Counted from the first letter of the stretch, positions 1-6,772 are shown. The stretch is DNA of 9,996 nt from an uncultured Lachnospiraceae bacterium (GCA_902766655.1 CACXEL010000440.1:1-9996); one strand, 5' to 3'. The notes: generated by a model from the letters alone, not told the origin. Numbers and translations are program-made.

Positions 1-645
1 CTGCAGATCCTCGAGCAGCAGAGGCTGCTTTCGCGCGTCCACGGCGGCGCCCGCGTCACCGGAGCCGGTGGGGACGTCGGCGAGGACGTCGAGAACATCA
101 GGCATTGCAGGAGCTCCATATCCCGCTACGCTGCCCGATTTGTCAGGGACGGCGATACTATATTTGTGAACGGGAGCCGTACCGCTCTGGATATGCTCAA
201 GCATGTCAAGGACACGAACCTCCTGGTCTACACCAACAACGCCTGGGCCCTGGAGGAGACCTATCCCAAGGGCGTCAGGGTCGTCATGTCGGGAGGCGAG
301 TGCCGGAACCACATCTTTGTAGGCGACTACGTCATGCGGAACATCCTCTCCCTCAAGGCCAACAAGACCTTCATCGGCTGTGCGGCCGTGTTCGAGGACG
401 GGGAGTTCGGCTATGACATTCCTACGGAGATCGGTATCAACGAGATTATGATCAGCCGGACGGAGGGTGAACTCTACGTGCTGGCCGACCACACAAAGCT
501 TAAGCGCACCTACGACACCACCAGCCTCTACGGCGGCTGTACCTACGACCGCCCCCTCACGCTGATCACCGATTCCCGGGCGGACCGGGAGGTGGTGGAG
601 GCCCTGCGCAGCAACAAGATAAAAGTGATTGAAGTGCCCGTCTGA
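1..645 (+). CDS. DeoR/GlpR-family transcriptional regulator, 5'-truncated by the window edge
   Basis: This frame is open from base 1 to the TGA at 643-645, giving 215 residues of a protein family that is usually about 250 long. The start and most of the N-terminal DeoR winged-helix DNA-binding domain (roughly 40 residues) therefore lie upstream. The first visible residues include LLSRVHGGARV, which matches the family's conserved R-x-HGGA end of the DNA-binding domain. The rest is the DeoR C-terminal sensor domain, a ribose-5-P-isomerase-like fold that binds phosphorylated sugars. It shows the FVNGSRTALDML segment (family form D-x-GTT), VVMSGGE near residue 100, and VLADHTKLKR, matching the family's DxSK-like stretch. 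Such proteins usually repress sugar catabolic operons and release DNA on binding a sugar phosphate. The target is not shown here; the pentose operon 1.1 kb downstream is a possibility only. The GTG at 166 is internal and not the start. Confidence 0.9.
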   Translation: MQILEQQRLLSRVHGGARVTGAGGDVGEDVENIRHCRSSISRYAARFVRDGDTIFVNGSRTALDMLKHVKDTNLLVYTNNAWALEETYPKGVRVVMSGGECRNHIFVGDYVMRNILSLKANKTFIGCAAVFEDGEFGYDIPTEIGINEIMISRTEGELYVLADHTKLKRTYDTTSLYGGCTYDRPLTLITDSRADREVVEALRSNKIKVIEVPV

Positions 646-646
646 A

Positions 647-660
647 CGCCTGTGAAGGCG
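647..660 (+). other. Small hairpin after the DeoR stop codon
   Basis: CGCCT and AGGCG form a 5-bp stem around the loop GTGA, a GNRA-type tetraloop in RNA. It starts two bases after the regulator's stop and is followed by GC-rich sequence without a T-run. It is therefore not a convincing intrinsic terminator, and the 57-nt gap is compatible with co-transcription of the next gene. Confidence 0.3.
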
Positions 661-702
661 CCCGGGCGGCGGTAACATGTGAACCCATGAGGAGGAGTTA
701 AT

Positions 703-1518
703 ATGCCGGATTTATCCAGGTACCTGCTTTATCTGCCGGGACTGATCGTCTTTCTGGTCGGATCGGGGCAGGTCAGGCGCTGGCTGTTTTTAAGAAGGGG
801 CGGCGCCACCTACGGCGACGTTGTCAGCTGCCAGCATGTTGTGAAAAAGGACAAGAAGGACCGGGAGGTCTATAACTATTACAACGTGGTGGTGAGCTTC
901 ATCAACAAAGACAACCAGCACAGGGAACGGCAGGCTGTCAAGTCTCCGACCGAATATGCCGTGGGACAGCAGGTCCGCGTCGTCAGGGACGGAACGGGCG
1001 GCCAGTACCAGCTGGTGGAGGAGGAGACCCAGTTCGTGATCAATCCCTGGGAGATGATGGTGGGCGGGGCCCTGCTCATCCTCCTGGCCATGTACTCCAA
1101 CCAGGGCAGGGAGGTGCCGGCCATGACCTGTCTGGCCCTTGTTCTGGCCGGCGCAGGCGCGGCCCTCATCGCGGATTATGTGATCCTGAAAAGGAGGGGG
1201 CTGATCCCGGTCACCGGTGAGATCGTCGAGGTCTATACCCGTCAGATCTCCCGCAGCACCAAGATCGTCCGCGGCGACAAGTTCACCTATTACCCTGTCG
1301 TCCGCTATGAGATCGACGGAAAGGAAAACCTGCGCAAGTGCAACGTTAACTCAGGCAACGACAAGTCCTTCAAGGTGGGGGAGACCATAGAACTCTACTA
1401 CGATCCCGGCTACCAGACGGTGTTCGAACGGAAGGCCAGCACGGCCTATCTCGTCGCCGGCATCGCCCTTCTGGCGGTCGGCCTGGCCGCCGGCGTGAGT
1501 ATTCTCTCGGTGCTCTGA
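703..1518 (+). CDS. Membrane protein with two tandem DUF3592-like modules
   Basis: A 271-residue protein starting at ATG 703, behind a strong GGAGGAG site (691-697). Four hydrophobic segments are visible, near residues 7-22, 116-131, 139-162 and 247-269. Between them lie two soluble beta-rich segments. The first (about 33-107) begins RRGGATYGDVV and contains YYNVVVSF and YAVGQQVRVV. The second (about 164-243) begins KRRGLIPVTGEIVEV and contains YYPVVRYEI and FKVGETIELYY. The shared order (R-R-G, then G-x-V/I-V, then Y-x-x-V-V-x-F/Y, then V-G-x-x-V/I-x-V/L) indicates an internal duplication. The layout matches DUF3592-type membrane proteins, whose function is not established. It sits 57 nt after the regulator and may share its transcript; no sugar-related motif is seen. 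I do not know its function. Confidence 0.8.
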   Translation: MPDLSRYLLYLPGLIVFLVGSGQVRRWLFLRRGGATYGDVVSCQHVVKKDKKDREVYNYYNVVVSFINKDNQHRERQAVKSPTEYAVGQQVRVVRDGTGGQYQLVEEETQFVINPWEMMVGGALLILLAMYSNQGREVPAMTCLALVLAGAGAALIADYVILKRRGLIPVTGEIVEVYTRQISRSTKIVRGDKFTYYPVVRYEIDGKENLRKCNVNSGNDKSFKVGETIELYYDPGYQTVFERKASTAYLVAGIALLAVGLAAGVSILSVL

Positions 1519-1523
1519 ATTAA

Positions 1524-1542
1524 TAGTTCAATCACTGAACTA
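1524..1542. promoter_or_regulatory. Operator-like palindrome upstream of the pentose operon
   Basis: TAGTTCA and TGAACTA form perfect 7-bp arms around ATCAC, a 19-bp odd-centred palindrome starting 6 nt after the DUF3592 stop. No T-run follows, so it reads better as a protein binding site than as a terminator. It lies about 50 nt upstream of the -35 box of the araD promoter. Which regulator would bind is unknown. Confidence 0.4.
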
Positions 1543-1593
1543 ATTGCATAAAAAGTATCTGCCCCGGGCTGAATCTTCTGTGGTTTTCCCGAG

Positions 1594-1622
1594 TTGCGTT
1601 TGCTCCGGATGCAGTGTACAAT
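1594..1622 (+). promoter_or_regulatory. Predicted sigma-A-type promoter of the araD operon
   Basis: TTGCGT (1594-1599) and TACAAT (1617-1622) are separated by exactly 17 nt, close to the TTGACA/TATAAT consensus. Transcription would start near 1629, leaving an untranslated leader of roughly 90 nt before the araD ATG. The leader holds one weak hairpin (AACAG/CTGTT, 1637-1650). Confidence 0.6.
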
Positions 1623-1721
1623 GATAAATGCAAACAAACAGCAGCCTGTTCTGACTGTTTCGCGCAGGCGGTCTGTTCTCTGCATGCAATCCGTCTTGAT
1701 TTACGTTTAAGGAGAAAAAGA

Positions 1722-2426
1722 ATGCTTGAAGAACTGAAAAAACAGGTATACGAAGCGAACATGCTTCTCCCCAAGCACGGCCTTGTGACCTTCACCTGGG
1801 GCAATGTCAGCGGAATCGACCGCGAGAGCGGCCTTTTCGCCATCAAGCCGAGCGGTGTCGAGTATGACCTTCTCACGCCCGACGATATGGTCATCGTAGA
1901 TCTTAACGGCAAGGTCGTGGAAGGCAAATACAGACCTTCCTCCGACACGGCCACCCATGTCGAGATCTACAAGGCATTCCCCAATGTAGGCGGCGTGGTC
2001 CACACCCACTCCTCCTACGCCACCAGCTGGGCCCAGGCAGGCCGCGACATCCCCTGCTACGGTACCACCCATGCGGATTACTTCTACGGCGGCATCCCCT
2101 GCCTCCGTGTTCTGACGGCGGAAGAAATCGATGAAGGCTACGAGGAGAATACCGGCCACCTCATCGTGAACGAGTTCGCCCGCCTGGGCAAGGACTACGA
2201 AGCGGTCCCCGGCGTTCTCTGCAAGAACCACGGCCCCTTCGCCTGGGGCAAGGATGCCCATGAAGCTGTCCACAATGCGGTCGTCCTCGAGGAATGCGCC
2301 AAGATGGCCTACCGGACAGAGCTGATCAATCCCAAGGTAGCCCCCGCGCCGCAGGAGCTTCAGGACAAGCATTATTTCAGAAAACACGGTGCAAACGCCT
2401 ATTATGGCCAGGGAGGTGCAAAGTGA
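1722..2426 (+). CDS. araD: L-ribulose-5-phosphate 4-epimerase (class II aldolase/AraD family)
   Basis: Zinc-dependent enzyme that interconverts L-ribulose-5-P and D-xylulose-5-P by retro-aldol cleavage, linking L-arabinose (or, in UlaF/SgbE relatives, ascorbate/xylulose) breakdown to the pentose phosphate pathway. The product is 234 residues; E. coli AraD has 231. The known E. coli active-site residues have counterparts one position earlier: zinc ligands D75, H94, H96 and H170, catalytic D119, and Y228 in the C-terminal AYYGQ motif. [15 protein letters not shown] and KNHGPFAWG are typical family blocks. I chose ATG 1722 over upstream in-frame starts because AAGGAG (1709-1714) sits 7 nt before it and the protein then begins [13 protein letters not shown], as in relatives. 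It is the first gene of a four-gene operon and its stop overlaps the next start. AraD, UlaF and SgbE cannot be separated by sequence alone, so the arabinose role is an inference. Confidence 0.93.
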   Translation: MLEELKKQVYEANMLLPKHGLVTFTWGNVSGIDRESGLFAIKPSGVEYDLLTPDDMVIVDLNGKVVEGKYRPSSDTATHVEIYKAFPNVGGVVHTHSSYATSWAQAGRDIPCYGTTHADYFYGGIPCLRVLTAEEIDEGYEENTGHLIVNEFARLGKDYEAVPGVLCKNHGPFAWGKDAHEAVHNAVVLEECAKMAYRTELINPKVAPAPQELQDKHYFRKHGANAYYGQGGAK

Positions 2427-3253
2427 ACAACAACGAGTTAAGATACTTTGCCAATGAGGTCCGCAAGTCGATCATCATTGGCACCCATTCCGCCAAAGCC
2501 GGCCATCCGGGCGGCTCTCTCTCCGCAGCAGACATCTTTACCTTCCTCTACTTTGAGGAGATGCACATCGACCCGCTGAACCCGACCATGCCGGACCGTG
2601 ACCGCTTCGTCCTCTCCAAGGGACAGACGGCACCCGGTCTCTACGGCGTCATGGCTGAGAGAGGCTACTTCCCCAAGGAAGAGATTCCGACCCTCCGCCA
2701 CACCGGCGCCCGCCTGCAGGGACATCCGTCCATGCAGTATCTGCCGGGCATCGACATGTCCTCCGGCTCCCTGGGCCAGGGCATCTCTGTCGCCTGCGGT
2801 ATGGCCAAGGGCGCCAAGATCCAGAACAAGGACTTCCGCGTCTACACCCTCTTGGGCGACGGCGAGCTTGAGGAAGGCCAGGTCTGGGAGGCAGCCATGT
2901 TCGCCGGCGCCAAGAAGCTGGACAACCTGGTCGTCATCGTGGACAACAACAATCTTCAGATCGACGGAACCATCACGGAGGTCAACAATCCGTACCCGAT
3001 CGACAAGAAGTTCGAAGCGTTTAATTTCCACGTAATCAACATCGACGGCAATGATTTTGATCAGATCCGCGCTGCCTTCAAGGAAGCCCGCGCTACCAAG
3101 GGCATGCCCACTGCCATCATCGCCAAGACTGTGAAGGGCAAGGGCGTTTCCTTCATGGAGAACAACGTGAACTGGCACGGTGTTGCCCCCAACGATGAGC
3201 AGTTTGAGATCGCTATGAAGGATCTGGAAAGGATTGGTGAGGAAATTGGCTGA
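2423..3253 (+). CDS. Transketolase, N-terminal (thiamine-diphosphate-binding) subunit
   Basis: One half of a split transketolase, the two-polypeptide arrangement common in Clostridia and archaea. With the next gene it transfers two-carbon units between pentose phosphates and aldoses in the cytosol. The start is GTG 2423, overlapping the araD stop as GTGA, with GGGAGG at 2411-2416; the product is 276 residues. Visible features are KAGHPGGS (H28), QGHPSM (H101), [10 protein letters not shown], and the ThDP/Mg motif GDGELEEG...NN (G145-D146-G147 to N175-N176), then [12 protein letters not shown] and HGVAPN. One oddity is that the stretch normally reading SKGH is SKGQ here (Q68). The equivalent His contacts substrate and cofactor in classical transketolases (His66 in E. 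coli). All other key residues are present, so activity is plausible. Confidence 0.93.
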   Translation: MNNNELRYFANEVRKSIIIGTHSAKAGHPGGSLSAADIFTFLYFEEMHIDPLNPTMPDRDRFVLSKGQTAPGLYGVMAERGYFPKEEIPTLRHTGARLQGHPSMQYLPGIDMSSGSLGQGISVACGMAKGAKIQNKDFRVYTLLGDGELEEGQVWEAAMFAGAKKLDNLVVIVDNNNLQIDGTITEVNNPYPIDKKFEAFNFHVINIDGNDFDQIRAAFKEARATKGMPTAIIAKTVKGKGVSFMENNVNWHGVAPNDEQFEIAMKDLERIGEEIG

Positions 3254-4187
3254 CGTTAAGAAAATCGCTACAAGACAGAGCTATGGCGAGGCCCTTCGCG
3301 ACCTTGCGGAAGAGTATCCGAATCTGGTAGTCCTGGATGCCGACCTTTCCAACGCCACCAAGACTGGCGTTTTCAAGAAGGCTTATCCGGATCGTTTCAT
3401 CAACTGCGGTATCGCTGAGTCCGATATGATGGGCATCGCGGCCGGTCTGTCCACAACGGGTCTCATTCCCTTTGCCAGCACCTTCGCCATGTTCGCCACC
3501 GGCCGTGCTTACGAGCAGGTCAGGAACTCCATCGGCTATCCCCACCTGAACGTCAAGATCGGCGCCACCCATGCCGGTATCTCCGTCGGTGAGGACGGTG
3601 CCTCCCACCAGTGCCTCGAGGACCTTGCCCTCATGCGCATGATCCCGGGCATGGTCGTCATGTGCCCGGCTGACGACACGGAAGCCAGAATGGCCGTCAA
3701 GGCTGCCCTGGACTACGTCGGCCCGGTCTACATCCGGTTCGGCCGCGCGGCTGTCCCGGTCGTCTTCGGCGATGACTACAAGTTCGAGATCGGCAAGGGC
3801 GCCATCCTCCGCGAAGGCACCGACGTGACCGTTGTCGCCAACGGCCTCTGCGTTGCCTCCGCTCTGGAAGCTGCCGACAAGCTGGCCGCTGAAGGCATCA
3901 GCGCCGAAGTCATCAACATCTGTACCATCAAGCCTCTGGACGACGATCTGATCATAGCCTCCGCGAAGAAGACCGGCAAGGTCGTGACAGCGGAAGAGCA
4001 CAGCATCGTCGGTGGTCTCGGCGGTGCCGTCGCTGAGTGCCTCTCCGAGAAGTGCCCGACGCCTCTTTACAGGATCGGTGTCAGGGACCGCTTCGGCGAG
4101 TCCGGACCTGCCGGCGAGCTGCTGAAGAAGTATAAGCTGGACGGCCAGGGCGTCTACGAGCAGATCAAGGAGTTCGTGGCAAAATGA
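3246..4187 (+). CDS. Transketolase, C-terminal (pyrimidine-binding) subunit
   Basis: Partner of the preceding subunit; it supplies the domain that contacts the aminopyrimidine ring of thiamine diphosphate plus the C-terminal transketolase domain. From TTG 3246 it is 313 residues, beginning [10 protein letters not shown], which fits the usual start of this subunit. TTG 3234 and GTG 3237 are in-frame alternatives, and the ribosome binding signals here (AAAGGA 3228-3233, GTGAGG 3237-3242) do not settle the choice. Visible features are the catalytic Glu in CGIAESDMMG (E58), ASTFAMFATGRAYEQVRN, ATHAGISVGEDGASHQ (H109, H121), PADDTEA, and the C-terminal domain from about residue 185 (VTVVANG, INICTIKPLD, EEHSIVGGLGGAV). 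With the TTG 3246 start the two subunit genes overlap by 8 nt, suggesting coupled translation and equal dosage. The closest alternative is a DXS/pyruvate-dehydrogenase-beta-like protein, but pairing with the N-subunit argues for transketolase. Confidence 0.92.
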   Translation: MADVKKIATRQSYGEALRDLAEEYPNLVVLDADLSNATKTGVFKKAYPDRFINCGIAESDMMGIAAGLSTTGLIPFASTFAMFATGRAYEQVRNSIGYPHLNVKIGATHAGISVGEDGASHQCLEDLALMRMIPGMVVMCPADDTEARMAVKAALDYVGPVYIRFGRAAVPVVFGDDYKFEIGKGAILREGTDVTVVANGLCVASALEAADKLAAEGISAEVINICTIKPLDDDLIIASAKKTGKVVTAEEHSIVGGLGGAVAECLSEKCPTPLYRIGVRDRFGESGPAGELLKKYKLDGQGVYEQIKEFVAK

Positions 4188-4855
4188 TCAAGTTCGCACC
4201 ATCTATTTTATCCGCCGACTTCAACGTCCTCGGGGAGCAGATGGCTGAGACCGCCAGAGGCGGGGCAGGCTGGGCGCATATAGATGTGATGGACGGCACC
4301 TTCGTGCCGAATATTTCCTTCGGAAATCCGGTCATCAAGTCGATCCGGAAGCGGTCGGACCTCTTCTTCGACGTGCATCTCATGGTGGTGAATCCCGAGC
4401 GCAAGATCCGCGGCATCGCGGACTGCGGCGCCGACCTCATCACCTTCCATTATGAGGCTACCTCGGATCCGGGCGCCTGCATCGCGGCCATCGAGGAGAC
4501 CGGCAGGAAGGTGGGGATGGCAATCAAGCCGGGAACCCCGGTCAGCGTCATCGAACCCTTTCTCCACAGGCTGGATCTCCTGCTCATCATGACCGTTGAG
4601 CCGGGTTTCGGCGGCCAGAAGTATATTCCGGCCTCCACGGCCAGGATCGCTCAGGCGAGAGCCATGTTCAAGGCAGCCGGCCTGGACACCGACATCGAGG
4701 TGGATGGCGGCATCAAGCGCGATAACGTGGATGTGGTTCTTGCGGCCGGCGCCAACGTCATCGTGGCCGGCTCTGCCGTCTATTCCGGTGACGTCTACGC
4801 CAACACGAAGGACTTCGCGGAGCATTTCAGAGAATGGGATGCCGCGCACAAGTGA
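4184..4855 (+). CDS. rpe: Ribulose-phosphate 3-epimerase
   Basis: Interconverts D-ribulose-5-P and D-xylulose-5-P, a metal-dependent cytosolic step of the pentose phosphate pathway. The 223-residue protein has the expected family length and TIM-barrel motifs: FAPSILSADF at the N-terminus, HIDVMDGTFVPN (H32, catalytic D34), DVHLMV (H65), TVEPGFGGQ (138-145), IEVDGGI (D174, the second catalytic Asp) and VAGSAVY (phosphate binding, about 194-200). ATG 4184 overlaps the stop of the transketolase C-subunit as ATGA, with AAGGAG at 4167-4172, 11 nt upstream, so translation is probably coupled. It closes the operon: AraD delivers xylulose-5-P, Rpe equilibrates it with ribulose-5-P, and transketolase uses it. 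No truncation or unusual residue is seen. A hexulose-phosphate or allulose-6-P epimerase is the nearest alternative, but the context favours Rpe. Confidence 0.96.
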   Translation: MIKFAPSILSADFNVLGEQMAETARGGAGWAHIDVMDGTFVPNISFGNPVIKSIRKRSDLFFDVHLMVVNPERKIRGIADCGADLITFHYEATSDPGACIAAIEETGRKVGMAIKPGTPVSVIEPFLHRLDLLLIMTVEPGFGGQKYIPASTARIAQARAMFKAAGLDTDIEVDGGIKRDNVDVVLAAGANVIVAGSAVYSGDVYANTKDFAEHFREWDAAHK

Positions 4856-4867
4856 AAATGACAACAT

Positions 4868-4896
4868 GGGGGGCCGCGCACGCGGCCCTCTTTCTG
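4868..4896 (+). terminator. Intrinsic terminator of the araD-transketolase-rpe operon
   Basis: GGGCCGCG (4871-4878) and CGCGGCCC (4881-4888) form a perfect GC-rich stem that can be extended by G-T/G-C pairs from the preceding GGG. It is followed by TCTTTCT. It starts 12 nt after the rpe stop, which fits a rho-independent terminator ending the four-gene transcript. Confidence 0.85.
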
Positions 4897-4931
4897 TGTG
4901 AACGATCAGGCGTTGTCCGGGTACCGTGCCT

Positions 4932-4955
4932 GAGCGGCCTTGCCGTGCCGGCGGA
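4932..4955 (+). repeat. Direct repeat, copy 1
   Basis: A 24-nt unit starting GAGCGGCCTT and ending CCGTGCCGGCGGA recurs at 4994-5017 with a single mismatch (G4942 versus C5004), at a period of 62 nt. The sequence after each copy (GCAGAAGG... and GGCAGGAGG...) is also loosely similar, suggesting an older and longer duplication. Confidence 0.75.
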
Positions 4956-4993
4956 GCAGAAGGTGTTGCCGCCATGGCAGTGGCTCTTGGACA

Positions 4994-5017
4994 GAGCGGC
5001 CTTCCCGTGCCGGCGGA
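4994..5017 (+). repeat. Direct repeat, copy 2
   Basis: Second copy of the 24-nt unit at 4932-4955, with one mismatch. It contributes the apical part of the hairpin at 4998-5029, whereas copy 1 folds with different downstream bases (4946-4979). Confidence 0.75.
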
Positions 5018-5111
5018 CGGCAGGAGGCCTTTGCAACGCCCTGCTACGCCCGAAAATGTCCATTTTCCGGGCTGCCTGGAGCCTGCGGACCCGCTCCCTG
5101 CAATAATACAC

Positions 5112-5141
5112 TTGATAAGAACCATGTCCATGTGATATATT
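5112..5141 (+). promoter_or_regulatory. Predicted promoter of tRNA-Leu
   Basis: TTGATA (5112-5117) and TATATT (5136-5141) are 18 nt apart, with an extended -10 TG at 5133-5134 (TG-A-TATATT). The initiation point would be near 5148, about 14 nt before the mature tRNA 5' end. The sharp change from GC-rich to AT-rich sequence here supports a promoter. Confidence 0.7.
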
Positions 5142-5161
5142 TTTTTAGACGTATTACATAT

Positions 5162-5243
5162 GCGGCTGTGGCGGAATTGGCAGACGCGCAGGATTTAGGT
5201 TCCTGTGCTCCCGGGCGTGTGGGTTCAAATCCCACCAGCCGCA
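5162..5243 (+). tRNA. tRNA-Leu (anticodon UAG)
   Basis: An 82-nt class II tRNA. The acceptor stem GCGGCTG pairs with CAGCCGC (5236-5242) and is followed by discriminator A. The D-arm contains AATTGGCAGA. The anticodon stem CAGGA/TCCTG encloses the loop TTTAGGT, giving anticodon TAG, which reads CUA and, by wobble, other CUN leucine codons. A long variable arm (about TGCTCCCGGGCGT) is the hallmark of Leu/Ser/Tyr tRNAs. The T-arm is GTGGG-TTCAAAT-CCCAC. The 3' CCA is not encoded (CTG follows the discriminator) and must be added enzymatically. No attachment-site duplication or integrase is visible beside it. Confidence 0.97.
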
Positions 5244-5325
5244 CTGCTTTTTAATGCAGGCTTATCCTATCCTTCATTTTTGTTTTATTTGGATTTTGTT
5301 ATATCTGAGCTGTCAGACGGAACAA

Positions 5326-5354
5326 TTGCGTGCTTCTGCCGGGCAGTGTATTAG
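5326..5354 (+). promoter_or_regulatory. Possible promoter of trkA
   Basis: TTGCGT (5326-5331) and TATTAG (5349-5354) are 17 nt apart, a 4-of-6 match at the -10. The -35 hexamer and the eight bases GCAGTGTA around the -10 edge are the same as in the araD promoter at 1594-1622. It sits 54 nt before the trkA ATG. The -10 is weak, so this is tentative. Confidence 0.35.
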
Positions 5355-5407
5355 GTGTGGCTGCGAGAGCAGTCTTTTTCCTGTTTTCATTTTTCCGGAG
5401 GAATACA

Positions 5408-6772
5408 ATGAGAGTTATTATCGTCGGCTGCGGCAAGGTCGGTTACAACATCGCTTCCCAGCTCTGTAACGAAGGTTATGACGTGACGGTCCTCGACAAG
5501 AACGGGGACCGGCTCCAGAACATTGCTTCCAACTACGACGTTCTGGCCATGGAGGGAGACGGTACCAGCTACAACATCCTACAGGAGGCCGGCATTGAAA
5601 ATGCGGACCTCCTCATCGCCGTCACTGACTCGGACGAGAGGAACCTGTTATGCTGCCTGATCGGCAGCCGGGCGGCCAACGTCAAGACCATCGCCCGCGT
5701 GCGCAACCCGATCTACAGCTCCGAGGTCGATTTCCTGATCAAGGGCTTCGGTATCGCCATGATCATCAATCCGGAGATGGCGGCAGCTTCGGAGATTGCC
5801 CGCATTTTCAGATTCCCGTCGGCCATCAGCATTGAGACCTTCGCCAAGGGCAACGTCGAGCTTCTGACCTTCCGTCTGGGTGCCAACAGCATCCTGGTGG
5901 GCCGCCAGCTGGCCTACATCCGTTCCAAGCTCGGCTGCGACGTCCTGGTCTGCGTCGTGAAGAGGGGCAACCAGGTCTTCATTCCCTCCGGCACCTTTGT
6001 GGCCGAGGCCGGCGATGTCCTCTCCATCATCGCCAGCCAGGGACAGGCCAACGACTTCCTCCGCCGGATCGGCATCATCAACAACCGGATCGGCAACGTC
6101 CTCATCGTCGGCGGCGGTACCATCACATACTACCTTGCCCGCAAGCTGATCGAGGACGGAATCGGTGTCAAGATCATCGAGAAGGACAGGACCCGCTGTG
6201 AGGAGCTCTCCGATCTCCTGCCCAAGGCCGAGATCATCGAGGGCGACGGCACAAATGAAGAGCTTCTCATCGAGGAGGGGCTCGAGGACGTGAGCGGCTT
6301 CACGGCCCTCACCGGCATCGACGAGCAGAACATCATGCTGGGCCTTTTCGCCCAGGCCAAATCCCGCAACAACGCCAAGGTCGTCACCAAGATTGCCAAG
6401 CTGACCTTCACCAGTGTCATCGACAGCCTGGACCTTGGCTCTGTGGTCAACCCAAAGGACATCACGGCGGACTACATTCTCCAGTTCGTCCGGTCCATGC
6501 AGGCCTCCGAGGGCAGCGACATGGAGAACCTCTACAAGCTGGCCAACAAGGAGGTTGAGGTCATGGAGTTCGTCATCCGCGAGCGGACCCGGGTGGTCGG
6601 TATTCCCATCCAGGACCTGCCTATCAAGAAGAACATCCTGATCGGCAAGATCTACCGGCAGGGAAAACTGATCACGCCATCCGGCGCCGATACCATGGAG
6701 GTCGGGGACTCCGTCGTCCTGGTCGCCTTCCGCAAGGAGCGCTTAAAGAGTATCGACGATATCCTCAGCTGA
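5408..6772 (+). CDS. trkA: Trk potassium uptake system, NAD-binding regulatory protein TrkA
   Basis: Peripheral cytosolic subunit that assembles on the TrkH pore and gates K+ uptake in response to bound nucleotide. The 454-residue length is typical of the double-module form. The first RCK-N Rossmann domain (about 1-130) starts MRVIIVGCGKVG with the glycine motif at 7-12 and the ribose-binding acid D30 in VLDKN. The first RCK-C domain is about 141-215. The second Rossmann domain starts near 230 with VLIVGGGTITYYLA (G235-G237) and acid E258 in IIEKD. The second RCK-C domain is about 372-452 and ends in the MEVGDSVVLVAF stretch. ATG 5408 is supported by GGAGG at 5397-5401, 6 nt upstream, and by the Rossmann strand beginning at residue 2; the longer in-frame extension upstream is rejected. 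trkH follows after 126 nt, so the two genes are probably co-expressed. Confidence 0.95.
   Translation: MRVIIVGCGKVGYNIASQLCNEGYDVTVLDKNGDRLQNIASNYDVLAMEGDGTSYNILQEAGIENADLLIAVTDSDERNLLCCLIGSRAANVKTIARVRNPIYSSEVDFLIKGFGIAMIINPEMAAASEIARIFRFPSAISIETFAKGNVELLTFRLGANSILVGRQLAYIRSKLGCDVLVCVVKRGNQVFIPSGTFVAEAGDVLSIIASQGQANDFLRRIGIINNRIGNVLIVGGGTITYYLARKLIEDGIGVKIIEKDRTRCEELSDLLPKAEIIEGDGTNEELLIEEGLEDVSGFTALTGIDEQNIMLGLFAQAKSRNNAKVVTKIAKLTFTSVIDSLDLGSVVNPKDITADYILQFVRSMQASEGSDMENLYKLANKEVEVMEFVIRERTRVVGIPIQDLPIKKNILIGKIYRQGKLITPSGADTMEVGDSVVLVAFRKERLKSIDDILS

Larger units (their letters stand above)
4897..5111. other. GC-rich non-coding stretch with potential hairpins
   Basis: No convincing gene lies between the operon terminator and the tRNA promoter. 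The short open frames here lack a good ribosome binding site and recognisable protein features. Three main foldable segments are visible. The first (4946-4979) pairs TGCC-GGCGG-AGCA with TGTT-CCGCC-GGCA around loop GAAGG. The second (4998-5029) pairs GGCCT and TGCCG with CGGCA and AGGCC around loop GCGGA. The third (5048-5072) pairs GCCC-GAAAATG with CATTTTC-GGGC around a TC loop with one bulged C. None is followed by a proper T-run. It could be a decayed repeat element, a structured RNA, or neutral spacer. Confidence 0.4.

Noticed and set aside
647..668. Intrinsic terminator after the DeoR gene
   Set aside because: A 5-bp hairpin and a CGCCCGGGCG palindrome are present, but no T-run follows.
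3213..4001. Long minus-strand open frame opposite the transketolase C-subunit
   Set aside because: Antisense shadow of a well-supported gene; no start signal or recognisable domain.
4834..5254. Several overlapping short frames between rpe and the tRNA, some running through tRNA-Leu
   Set aside because: They cross the terminator or the tRNA, lack ribosome binding sites, and have no protein-like features.
5162..5260. tRNA-Leu as an integration site for a mobile element
   Set aside because: No integrase, no duplicated tRNA 3' end and no foreign genes are visible; the downstream genes are housekeeping.
5244..5407. Possible c-di-AMP (ydaO-type) riboswitch before the potassium genes
   Set aside because: Such riboswitches control K+ transporters in some Bacillota, but I could not recognise the conserved ydaO core here or in the trkA-trkH gap, and both spaces are short.
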